Shown piece by piece: positions 24,535 to 31,906 of a stretch of 64,000 nt of DNA. Origin of the DNA: Aminobacter sp. HY435 (GTDB lineage Bacteria > Pseudomonadota > Alphaproteobacteria > Rhizobiales > Rhizobiaceae); NCBI RefSeq assembly GCF_027568395.1, contig NZ_JANKZL010000009.1:213387-277386 (forward strand), given 5' to 3'. How positions within the stretch are numbered: position 1 is the stretch's first letter; the number at the start of each line of letters is the position of its first letter. Position numbers and translations under genes: made by a program. Under the pieces are notes generated by a model that had not been told where the DNA came from, did not search any database, and saw only the letters and a list, made by a program, of their open reading frames with translations.

Positions 24535-26217
24535 ATGAGCGAAGTTGAACGCGAGAGCATGGAATTCGACGTCGTCATCGTCGGCGCGGGTCCGGCGGGT
24601 CTGGCAGCGGCGATCCGGCTCAAGCAGGTCAATCCCGAGCTTTCGGTCGTCGTCCTGGAAAAGGGCGGCGAGGTCGGCGCGCATATCCTCTCCGGCGCAG
24701 TGGTTGATCCGATCGGCATTGACCGCCTGCTGCCCGACTGGCGCAAGGAAGACGACCATCCGTTCAAGACGCCCGTCACCGACGATCATTTCCTGATCCT
24801 CGGGCCGGCCGGCTCCGTCAAGCTGCCCAACTTCGCCATGCCGCCGCTGATGAGCAATCATGGCAATTACATCGTCTCGCTCGGCAATGTCTGCCGCTGG
24901 CTGGCGACCAAGGCCGAAGCGCTCGGCGTCGAGATCTATCCCGGCTTTGCCGCCGCCGGCCTGCTCTACAACGACGAGGGTGCTGTCACCGGCGTCGTCA
25001 CCGGCGACATGGGCGTCGAACGCGACGGCTCGCATGGTCCGGCCTTCGCGCCCGGCATGGCACTGATGGGCAAGTACGTTTTGATCGGCGAGGGCGCGCG
25101 CGGTTCGCTCGCCAAGCAACTGATCGCAAAGTATGACCTGGGCGCCGGCAAGGAGCCGCAGAAATTCGGCATCGGCCTCAAGGAGCTGTGGCAGGTCGCG
25201 CCAGAAAAGCACAAGCCGGGCCTCGTCCAGCACTCCTTCGGCTGGCCGCTCGATTTCAAGACTGGTGGCGGTTCGTTCCTCTACCATCTCGAAGACAACA
25301 TGGTTGCAGTCGGCTTCGTCGTCCACCTCAACTACAAGAACCCCTATCTCGCGCCCTTCGAGGAGTTCCAGCGCTTCAAGACGCATCCGGCGATCCGCGA
25401 CACCTTCGAGGGTGGCAAGCGTCTGTCCTATGGCGCCCGCGCCATCACCGAGGGCGGCTATCAGTCGGTGCCGAAGCTGTCGTTCCCCGGCGGCGTGCTG
25501 ATGGGCTGCTCGGCCGGCTTGGTCAACGTTCCGCGCATCAAGGGGTCGCATAACGCTATTCTGTCGGGCATGCTCGCTGCCGAACATGTTGCCGACGCCA
25601 TTGCCGCCGGCCGCGCCAATGACGAGCTGGCGTCCTACGAAGCCGCGTGGCGCTCGACCGACATCGGCAAGGACCTCAAGAAGGTTCGCAACGTCAAGCC
25701 GTTGTGGTCGCGTTTCGGCACGCTGCTCGGCGTAGGTCTCGGCGGGCTCGACATGTGGCTCAACACGCTGTTCGGCATGTCGCCCTTCGGCACGCTCAAG
25801 CACGGCAAGACCGACGCCCAGTCGCTCGAGCCGGCGTCGAAGCACAAGAAGATCGACTATCCCAAGCCCGATGGCGTTTTGACCTTCGATCGTCTGTCGT
25901 CGGTGTTCCTGTCCAACACCAATCACGAGGAGGACCAGCCGGTCCACCTCCAGGTCAGGGACATGGACCTGCAGAAGCGCTCGGAATACGAAGTCTTCGC
26001 CGGACCTTCGAGCCGCTACTGTCCGGCCGGCGTCTACGAGTGGGTCGACAAGGACGGCAACTCCATCGCCGGCGAGCCCGGCCATGCCGACGCCAGGTTC
26101 GTCATCAACGCGCAGAACTGCGTCCACTGCAAGACCTGCGACATCAAGGACCCGAACCAGAACATCAACTGGGTTCCGCCGCAGGGCGGGGAAGGGCCTG
26201 TCTATCCCAACATGTGA
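24535..26217 (+). CDS. electron transfer flavoprotein-ubiquinone oxidoreductase
   Basis: Membrane-associated enzyme that passes electrons from acyl-CoA dehydrogenases, via ETF, to ubiquinone. 560 residues, typical length. FAD-binding motif VVIVGAGPAGLAAAIRL near residues 14-30; ubiquinone-binding region in the middle; C-terminal 4Fe-4S domain with cysteine ligands in RYCPAG and NCVHCKTCDIKDP, ending GGEGPVYPNM as in mitochondrial ETF-QO. ATG at 24535 has a strong CGGAGGG ribosome binding site; an upstream frame from 24469 lacks one. It should serve the isovaleryl-CoA dehydrogenase encoded at 39 kb. A terminator follows. Confidence 0.96.
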   Translation: MSEVERESMEFDVVIVGAGPAGLAAAIRLKQVNPELSVVVLEKGGEVGAHILSGAVVDPIGIDRLLPDWRKEDDHPFKTPVTDDHFLILGPAGSVKLPNFAMPPLMSNHGNYIVSLGNVCRWLATKAEALGVEIYPGFAAAGLLYNDEGAVTGVVTGDMGVERDGSHGPAFAPGMALMGKYVLIGEGARGSLAKQLIAKYDLGAGKEPQKFGIGLKELWQVAPEKHKPGLVQHSFGWPLDFKTGGGSFLYHLEDNMVAVGFVVHLNYKNPYLAPFEEFQRFKTHPAIRDTFEGGKRLSYGARAITEGGYQSVPKLSFPGGVLMGCSAGLVNVPRIKGSHNAILSGMLAAEHVADAIAAGRANDELASYEAAWRSTDIGKDLKKVRNVKPLWSRFGTLLGVGLGGLDMWLNTLFGMSPFGTLKHGKTDAQSLEPASKHKKIDYPKPDGVLTFDRLSSVFLSNTNHEEDQPVHLQVRDMDLQKRSEYEVFAGPSSRYCPAGVYEWVDKDGNSIAGEPGHADARFVINAQNCVHCKTCDIKDPNQNINWVPPQGGEGPVYPNM

Positions 26218-26247
26218 TCCGGCGTTTGGCGCCAGGATGTGATCGCG

Positions 26248-26282
26248 AAGCCCGGAAGTCGTGAAGCCTTCCGGGCTTTTGT
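26248..26282 (+). terminator. rho-independent terminator after ETF-QO
   Basis: Perfect 11-bp stem AAGCCCGGAAG (26248-26258) / CTTCCGGGCTT (26268-26278) followed by TTTTGT. It is 31 bp past the stop codon. Confidence 0.88.
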
Positions 26283-26364
26283 CATTCAGCCGCGCGGCGA
26301 TTTCGGTTCGCGCCTTCGACAAGTCGAGGAGTGGTCAGGCGATTGGAGGAGCGACCTCAGGCGG

Positions 26365-27405
26365 TCAACCGTTCGGTGCGGCGGAAGTCCGGAGCTCGAC
26401 GGTCTGGCTCTCGCTGTCTTCCGTATGGCTGCCGGCGTCGCGGAACGAGAACTCAACCAGCAGCGGGCGATGATCCGATCCGGCGTCGTCGCCCATTGTC
26501 ACCGAATGCACCGTCACGTCGCCCTTGGCCATCACATGGTCGATGGTCAGGCCGGCGAAGCGCATGAAGTCGGGCAGCTTGAAGGTCAGCCAGGTGCGGC
26601 CTGCGGCCGGCAGCAGCGTCAGGCCGCCGGCGTTCGCCACACGCCTGACGGTGTTGCTCCATGGTGTGGCGTTGAAGTCGCCGCCGAGAAGCGCGTTTGA
26701 GCCCAGCGATGCGAATTTGCCGGTCAGCTCGCCAACCTGCCGCGATTGTTCGAACGGCCAGGGCCAGCCGAGATGCAGCGCCGCCACATCGCTGACGCGG
26801 CCGCCGAAATCGACGCTGGCAATCGCCAGCGCGCCGCTCCCGATGCAGTGCGGCTTGGTTCCTTCCGCAAAGGGTCGACGCGACAGGATCGCCACGCCGA
26901 AAACCCCGTTCGGATAGTCGCACAGGACACGGTATGGATAGCGGGCGAACAGCGGTTGCAGCTTGCCCGCCCACATCTCCGAAACCTCTTCCAGCGTGAT
27001 AACGTCAGGCTGGACCCGGCCGACGAGCTGCAGCACCTTTTCAGGGTATGCGTTGTCGTAGCGAAGGTTCATCTGCAGCATTTTATAGACGGGCCGGGCG
27101 TCGGCGCGCGGCTCGAAGGCGGCATGCACCGGGCCGATGCCGGCAATGGTCAGCGCGCTCGATGTCGTGGAAAGCGCTGCCAGGCCGAACACCAGCGCGG
27201 ACATCGCCTGCCAGCGAAACGACGTCAGCAAGAGCGGCAGCGCCACAAGCATCATCAGCACGGCGAGGTGCACCCTGAAATGGGCGAATGAATCGAGGGC
27301 CGGATGCCAGGCGCCGAAGAACCCGGCGACCAGCGGAATGGACAAGAGCATCATCGCCAGAAAGCAGGCGACAGTGCCGAAGCTTTGGAATGTCGACGTC
27401 GTCAT
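26365..27405 (-). CDS. membrane-anchored endonuclease/exonuclease/phosphatase-family protein
   Basis: 346 residues: three hydrophobic helices in the first 95 residues, then an EEP (DNase I-like) domain facing the periplasm. Catalytic motifs are visible as QMNLRYDN, ITLEEVSEMW, GGDFNATPWS and the C-terminal GSDHRPLLVEF, so the Asn, Glu, Asp/Asn and Asp-His residues of the family are present. The substrate (nucleic acid or phosphodiester/lipid head group) cannot be told. It lies 58 bp downstream of the AMP nucleosidase gene on the same strand, so they may be co-transcribed. Confidence 0.85.
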   Translation of the reverse strand: MTTSTFQSFGTVACFLAMMLLSIPLVAGFFGAWHPALDSFAHFRVHLAVLMMLVALPLLLTSFRWQAMSALVFGLAALSTTSSALTIAGIGPVHAAFEPRADARPVYKMLQMNLRYDNAYPEKVLQLVGRVQPDVITLEEVSEMWAGKLQPLFARYPYRVLCDYPNGVFGVAILSRRPFAEGTKPHCIGSGALAIASVDFGGRVSDVAALHLGWPWPFEQSRQVGELTGKFASLGSNALLGGDFNATPWSNTVRRVANAGGLTLLPAAGRTWLTFKLPDFMRFAGLTIDHVMAKGDVTVHSVTMGDDAGSDHRPLLVEFSFRDAGSHTEDSESQTVELRTSAAPNG

Positions 27406-27463
27406 GGTCGCTTCTTGTGGCCAGAAATGCGGCCCATTGATGATAATGGCCGCATCCTGCGCG

Positions 27464-28963
27464 CTATTGGAACGCCGTCTCCGAGAAGCTGCGCAGCTTG
27501 CGCGAATGCAGTCGTTCGTTGGGCATTTCGGCGAGCTTCTCCATGGCGCGGATGCCGATGGTCAGATGCTGCGCCACCTGCCGCTTGTAGAACTCGGTCG
27601 CCATGCCGGGCAGCTTGAGCTCGCCATGCAGCGGCTTGTCTGAAACGCACAGCAGCGTGCCGTAAGGAACGCGGAAGCGGAAGCCGTTGGCGGCGATCGT
27701 CGCGGATTCCATGTCGAGGGCAATCGCGCGCGACTGCGACAGTCTCTGCACCGGCCCGCGCTGGTCGCGCAGTTCCCAGTTGCGGTTGTCGATGGTCGCC
27801 ACGGTGCCGGTGCGCATGATGCGCTTGAGATCGTAGCCGGACAGCCCGGTCACTTCGGCCACCGCCTCCTGCAGGGCCACCTGCACTTCGGCCAGCGGCG
27901 GGATCGGCACCCATACCGGCAGGTCGTCGTCGAGCACGTGGTCCTCGCGCACATAGGCATGCGCCAGAACGTAATCACCGAGCGCCTGGGTGTTGCGCAG
28001 GCCGGCGCAATGGCCAAGCATCAGCCAGGCGTGCGGCCTCAGCACGGCGATGTGGTCGGTGATCGTCTTGGCGTTTGAGGGGCCGACGCCGATATTGACC
28101 ATCGTGATACCGGCATGGCCTGGCTTCTTGAGGTGGTAGGCGGGCATCTGCGGCAGGCGCCCCGGAGGAGTGCCTTCCGAAGGGGCGGTCGCTCCGGCCT
28201 TGGTCGTCACCCCGCCCGGCTCGACGAACTCGCTGTAGCCTTCGCCGCCCTTGGCCATCAGCTCGCGAGCCAGCACGACGAACTCGTCGATGTAGAACTG
28301 ATAGTTGGTGAACAGCACGAAGTTCTGGAAGTGCTGCGGCGTTGTCGCCGTGTAGTGCGACAGCCGGTGCAGCGAGTAGTCGATGCGCTGCGCCGTGAAA
28401 GGCGCGAGCGGCCTGGCTTCGCCCGGCATGATCTCGAACGTGCCGTTGGCGATGTGGTCGTCGGTCCCGTCGAGGTCGGGCACGTCGAAGAGGTCGCGGA
28501 TCGGTCGCTGGATGCGATCGGCCACCGCGCCGTCGACATGAGTGCCCTCCAGGAAGGCGAAATGCAGTGGGATCGGCGTCGACGACTCCGAGACAGTTAC
28601 CGGCACGCCGTGATTGCGCATGATCAGCTTCAACTGCTCGATCAGGTAGCTTTCGAACAGGTCGGGCCGCGTGATCGTGGTGGTGAAATTGCCGGGGGTC
28701 GGCATGTGGCCGTAGGCCTGGCGCGAGTCAACCTGGGAGTAGGACGACGTCACGATGCTGACTTCGGGATAGCAGGCGCGGAACCGCCTGGCGGGTGTGC
28801 CCTGCGCCAGCGACGCGAAGGCGTCGCGCAGGAAGGCCGTGTTGCGGTCGTAGAGCTGCTTCAGCGCGTCGACGGCCTGTGCCGCGTCGGTGAAACTCTG
28901 CCGCGGAAACGGCTCGGGCGTGATGATGGAGTCGATGGGTTCTGGGTAGATTCGCTTTTCCAT
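27464..28963 (-). CDS. amn: AMP nucleosidase
   Basis: Cleaves AMP to adenine and ribose 5-phosphate, adjusting the adenylate pool. 499 residues, close to the E. coli enzyme. The N-terminal regulatory domain contains YPEVSIVTSSYSQVDSRQAY and GHMPTPGNFTTTITRPDLF; the C-terminal catalytic domain is of the nucleoside phosphorylase fold, with VNIGVGPSNAKTITDHIAVL and the purine-site region SRAIALDMESATIAANGFRF. It precedes the EEP-family hydrolase gene on the same strand. Confidence 0.95.
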   Translation of the reverse strand: MEKRIYPEPIDSIITPEPFPRQSFTDAAQAVDALKQLYDRNTAFLRDAFASLAQGTPARRFRACYPEVSIVTSSYSQVDSRQAYGHMPTPGNFTTTITRPDLFESYLIEQLKLIMRNHGVPVTVSESSTPIPLHFAFLEGTHVDGAVADRIQRPIRDLFDVPDLDGTDDHIANGTFEIMPGEARPLAPFTAQRIDYSLHRLSHYTATTPQHFQNFVLFTNYQFYIDEFVVLARELMAKGGEGYSEFVEPGGVTTKAGATAPSEGTPPGRLPQMPAYHLKKPGHAGITMVNIGVGPSNAKTITDHIAVLRPHAWLMLGHCAGLRNTQALGDYVLAHAYVREDHVLDDDLPVWVPIPPLAEVQVALQEAVAEVTGLSGYDLKRIMRTGTVATIDNRNWELRDQRGPVQRLSQSRAIALDMESATIAANGFRFRVPYGTLLCVSDKPLHGELKLPGMATEFYKRQVAQHLTIGIRAMEKLAEMPNERLHSRKLRSFSETAFQ

Positions 28964-29027
28964 GACCCATTATAGAGATCAATTGTGACGCTTGGGAGGG
29001 GGCTCTTTTGGGCCACCTCGCGGGCTG

Positions 29028-29222
29028 TCAGCTGCGCTGCAGGCTGACCAGCAGCACGAAGCCCACGCCGCTCTTGCGCGCCGCCGGCGCCTCGATCACC
29101 GAGCCCTGGTCGCCGCGCAGCTGGGGCACAGCCAGCACCGGGGCGGCCAGGACCATGAGGATCACGAGCGCCCGGGGCAGGAGCCGGAGCATGTTGACGA
29201 TGCGGGTTGCGGAGCGGGTCAT
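29028..29222 (-). CDS. small exported protein, possible
   Basis: 64-residue frame with a basic N-terminus and a clear signal peptide (LLPRALVILMVLAAPVLAVP), then a short mature part of about 30 residues ending SGVGFVLLVSLQRS. No family is recognised. The ribosome binding site is weak (AAGAAAA), so the start is unsure. It lies 45 bp downstream of another tiny exported-protein gene on the same strand, which raises the chance that both are real and co-transcribed. Confidence 0.4.
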   Translation of the reverse strand: MTRSATRIVNMLRLLPRALVILMVLAAPVLAVPQLRGDQGSVIEAPAARKSGVGFVLLVSLQRS

Positions 29223-29267
29223 TGGCGTTTTCTTTTCGATCTGGAAAGGAGTGATCTCTTCGTTCGT

Positions 29268-29438
29268 CTATTTGCGGAGTGGCGGTTTGCAGGTCAGGCC
29301 TTCTTCGAACACGCAGGGCACGACGTTGCCGATGCCCCAGGAGCGGGCGGGCCGGCTGAATTCCGCGACCAGCGTCGCAAAGGCGATGCCAAACAGGGCG
29401 CTGAGCAGGCAGACGATGGTGAACCGGCGAGCGAGCAT
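29268..29438 (-). CDS. 56-residue membrane or exported peptide
   Basis: A short gene of 56 codons. The start is preceded by a strong AAGGGGAAG ribosome binding site. The product has basic residues (MLARRF), one hydrophobic helix (TIVCLLSALFGIAFATLVA) and a polar C-terminus with two cysteines (VVPC and LTCKPPLRK) that could form a disulfide outside the membrane. I do not recognise a family. It heads a possible two-gene unit with the 64-residue frame downstream, and is divergent from the glutathione transferase gene. Confidence 0.55.
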   Translation of the reverse strand: MLARRFTIVCLLSALFGIAFATLVAEFSRPARSWGIGNVVPCVFEEGLTCKPPLRK

Positions 29439-29609
29439 TTGTGTCTTCCCCTTCGATGGAGCGGAATATGCAACGTCGCGACTGAACGGCGTCTGAGACC
29501 TCCGTTCATCTTCGGTTCAAATTTATTGACAAGGCGCTGGTGCCGTTGAGGGTTGCGTTTGCCATGCCCACGCATATCTCCAGAGCAGTGCATCAACGGA
29601 GATTGCGGA

Positions 29610-30332
29610 ATGACCACCCAGACATTGCCGATCGAGCTTTATTACTGGCCCACGCCGAACGGCTGGAAAATCTCGATCATGCTGGAGGAACTTGGCGTTC
29701 CCTACACCGTCAAATACGTCAATATCGGCAAGGGCGAGCAGTTCGAGCCGTCATTCCTGAAGATCGCGCCAAACAACAGGATGCCGGCAATTGTCGACCC
29801 CGAAGGCCCGACCGCCGATGGCGGATGGGGTGGCGAGCCGATCTCGATATTCGAGTCCGGCGCGATCCTGCAGTATCTCGGCCGCAAGTTCGGCAAGCTT
29901 TATGCGGCGGACGAGCGCGGCCGCGCCGAGGTCGATCAGTGGCTGTTCTGGCAGGTGGGCGGTCTCGGGCCGATGGCCGGCCAGGCCCATCACTTCCGGC
30001 AGTACGCGCCGGAGACGAACACCTATGGCATCGACCGCTATACCAATGAGGTCAACCGCCTCTATGGTGTCATGAACAAGCGGCTGGCCGATCGCGAATT
30101 CCTCGCCGGCGGCTATTCGATTGCCGACATAGCTTCGCTGGGCTGGATCAAGCCGCACAAGAACCAGGGCCAGGATCTCGAAGATTTCCACCATCTGAAG
30201 CGCTGGTACGAGACGCTTCTGGCCCGCCCGGCGGTCATTGCCGGGCTCGCTGTCGGCGAAGAGCGCCGCCGCAGCATCGTCGACGACAAGGACGCGCAAA
30301 AGGTGCTGTTCGGTCAGCGCGCGAGGGCGTGA
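29610..30332 (+). CDS. glutathione S-transferase, YfcG/YghU (Nu-class) type
   Basis: Cytosolic thiol enzyme of 240 residues that most resembles E. coli YfcG, a disulfide-bond reductase and peroxidase. The thioredoxin-fold half shows LYYWPTPNGWKISIMLEEL, APNNRMPAIVDPEG and the glutathione-contact loop FESGAILQYLG; the helical half has WLFWQVGGLGPMAGQAHHF, characteristic of the group, and YSIADIASLGW. ATG at 29610 is chosen because it starts the thioredoxin fold and follows ACGGAGATTGCGGA; the longer frame from 29553 is unlikely. A palindromic repeat fills the short gap to the convergent DUF2147 gene. Confidence 0.92.
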   Translation: MTTQTLPIELYYWPTPNGWKISIMLEELGVPYTVKYVNIGKGEQFEPSFLKIAPNNRMPAIVDPEGPTADGGWGGEPISIFESGAILQYLGRKFGKLYAADERGRAEVDQWLFWQVGGLGPMAGQAHHFRQYAPETNTYGIDRYTNEVNRLYGVMNKRLADREFLAGGYSIADIASLGWIKPHKNQGQDLEDFHHLKRWYETLLARPAVIAGLAVGEERRRSIVDDKDAQKVLFGQRARA

Positions 30333-30333
30333 A

Positions 30334-30428
30334 GGAGCGGATAGCAAATTGTGAGTAGAGAATAGGGAGGCCGCGCTCACTTGGCCCTGCCTGCTCCTAT
30401 CCCCTGCTCACCAGTCGCTATTTGCTCC
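30334..30428. repeat. palindromic intergenic repeat element
   Basis: The whole convergent gap between the GST and DUF2147 genes is an imperfect inverted repeat. The left arm runs from GGAGC at 30334 through GTGAGTAGAGAATAGGGAGG at about 30351-30370; the right arm contains CTCCTATCCCCTGCTCACC, then GCTATTTGCTCC ending at 30428. Elements with such GTGAGTAG/CTATT patterns recur between genes in rhizobial chromosomes (general knowledge). It could fold into a long hairpin and end both transcripts. Confidence 0.65.
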
Positions 30429-30431
30429 GTC

Positions 30432-30776
30432 TTACAGCTTCGACCAGTTCTGGCTCTTGCAGATCAGGCCGCCGAGCACGCAGCCCTTCATTTTGAGGTT
30501 CGAGCCGGCAACGCTGGCCTTGCCGGTATATGTCTTGTCGCTGGCCGGGTCGGTGATCTTGCCCGAATAGGCGTTCGCGCCATCGGCGTTGAACGTGCCG
30601 ATCCGCTTGCCGGCGTGCTTGCCGTCGGTAAGCGTGATGCAGAAGCCGCTGCCGCATGATGCGATCGCTGCGGTCGAACCGGATTCCGTCTTCCAGTTGC
30701 CTTCGATCGGGTCGGCATATGCCGCGCCGGCCAGCATCAGGGTGGCCGCCACGGCCATGCTCATCTTGCGAAACAT
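30432..30776 (-). CDS. DUF2147 exported protein
   Basis: 114 residues with a signal peptide (MSMAVAATLMLAGAAYA-DP). The mature part begins IEGNWKTESGSTAAIASCG and contains paired cysteines and LKMKGCVLGGLICKSQNW, matching the small DUF2147 family of secreted proteins in alphaproteobacteria. Function is unknown. ATG at 30776 has a GGGAGGA ribosome binding site, so the longer upstream frame is rejected. The TTACG-N4-CGTAA palindrome lies 49 bp upstream. Confidence 0.82.
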   Translation of the reverse strand: MFRKMSMAVAATLMLAGAAYADPIEGNWKTESGSTAAIASCGSGFCITLTDGKHAGKRIGTFNADGANAYSGKITDPASDKTYTGKASVAGSNLKMKGCVLGGLICKSQNWSKL

Positions 30777-31211
30777 TGAAGTCCTCCCGGTTGGTGACAC
30801 GCCCAGGCGTCTCCCCGCCTGACGTTTACGCAAACGTAAGCGTAATGCAGCCCTCGGCAAAACAAAAGCGGTGTCGCTGCGGAAGGTGAAGGCATTTTTT
30901 GGCGGCGCTGGCGCTGCTTTTCGGCCGGCAAGTTCATCGTCTCGGGTGCTGAAACGCGAGGCGTGGTTATCAAAGACTTGCGGTCCACAACGTGCATTTT
31001 CATCGCATTTTCTCGAAATCCCCGACGCCGCAAGGCTTCCTATCCTTAACGAAATCCGAGCTTTACCCTTTGTTTTGACTTTGTTTTCCTGCGGTTAAGC
31101 AAGCCGCTTAACGGCGGATTCAAGGCTCGGCGGCATCTTCGGAAGCATCGAAAGAGCAGCCCCCGGCACGAAACGGAGACGGCTCTCGGGAGACGGACAG
31201 GGGACAAGAAA
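30777..31211. other. intergenic region between DUF2147 and Sel1-like genes
   Basis: About 435 bp between divergent genes. It contains the palindrome at 30826 and a 7-bp inverted repeat GTTAAGC (31094-31100) / GCTTAAC (31106-31112) about 100 bp before the Sel1-like gene, which may be an operator or leader hairpin. I see no convincing coding frame. Confidence 0.6.
30826..30839 (-). promoter_or_regulatory. second TTACG-N4-CGTAA palindrome
   Basis: TTACGCAAACGTAA, identical in geometry to the site at 24377; the shared string is TTTACGNNAACGTAAG. Flanking CG bases extend the symmetry. It is 49 bp upstream of the DUF2147 gene start, a normal operator position. Confidence 0.5.
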
Positions 31212-31478
31212 ATGGCACGTTTCGAAATCTTTGAAGCCGGCTTCGGCGCGATGGGAACCACCGCTCAGGCCGACATTCTGCTGGAACTGGGCATGATGTA
31301 CGCTACCGGCCGCGACTGCGAGATCGACGTTGTCGCCGCGCACAAGTGGTTCAACATTGCGGCCATCAAGGGCTCCGCCCGCGCCGCAGAGCTGCGCTCG
31401 GAGCTGTCGGTGACGATGTCCAAGGGCGATATCGCCAGGGCGCTGCGCGAAGCACGCGAGTGGATGACGATGCACTAG
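31212..31478 (+). CDS. small Sel1-repeat-like protein
   Basis: 88-residue protein without a signal peptide. The core has a Sel1/TPR-like helix pair: LLELGMMYATGRDCEIDVVA followed by AHKWFNIAAIKGSARAAELR. Proteins of this size and pattern are conserved in rhizobia, but the role is unknown; Sel1 repeats usually mediate protein contacts. The stop codon lies within a small hairpin (TGCAC-TAG-GTGCA), and a structured region with a terminator follows about 200 bp downstream. Confidence 0.78.
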   Translation: MARFEIFEAGFGAMGTTAQADILLELGMMYATGRDCEIDVVAAHKWFNIAAIKGSARAAELRSELSVTMSKGDIARALREAREWMTMH

Positions 31479-31484
31479 GTGCAG

Positions 31485-31720
31485 CCGCGGAAACCTGAAC
31501 GGTTTCGGCAAAGGACATCCTCCATACGAGAGTTCTTCGGGGGAAGAGCGGAGACGCCGCAATGGCGGCTCCCAACAACAAGAGCGCGACGGCTTGAAGG
31601 ACGGGCAAGGCGCGCCACCGAACAGACAGGGCAGGCGAACGTGACGGGGCCGCAGATGCTCCGCACGGCTCTCCACGAAAAAGTCGCGACCGGTCACAAC
31701 AAGACCGGCGCGGCTTTTTT
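31485..31720 (+). ncRNA. candidate structured RNA or long 3' UTR
   Basis: The 428-bp gap before the ABC binding protein has no convincing gene, but the plus strand can form a series of hairpins: GAAACC (31490) / GGTTTC (31501), TCTTC (31534) / GAAGA (31543), and GCCGC (31556) / GCGGC (31565). They end in a strong intrinsic terminator at 31682-31720. This layout suits a small RNA or a structured 3' UTR of the Sel1-like gene; no known RNA family was recognised. From 31721 to 31906 I see nothing more than the ribosome binding site of the next gene. Confidence 0.3.
31682..31720 (+). terminator. rho-independent terminator
   Basis: AGTCGCG-A-CCGGTC (31682-31695) pairs with GACCGG-CGCGGCT (31703-31715), with one bulged A and a G-T pair, followed by six T. 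It is 187 bp upstream of the binding-protein gene. Confidence 0.85.
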
Positions 31721-31906
31721 CGTTGTTTGCGCCTGCCGGTTGTCGCTGCGGGCGGCATTGCCGCATCATTGCCTGCTCGTAACCTTGCAGGCACAATGCC
31801 TTGCTGCCCATGCGCCAAGACTTTTGAAGGCGAGGGTGGAAGGTTTTCGGCAAGTTGCACGTGCGGCGCGAATCCGGCATGGCGGAGCGTCCAATGGAGG
31901 GAAAAG

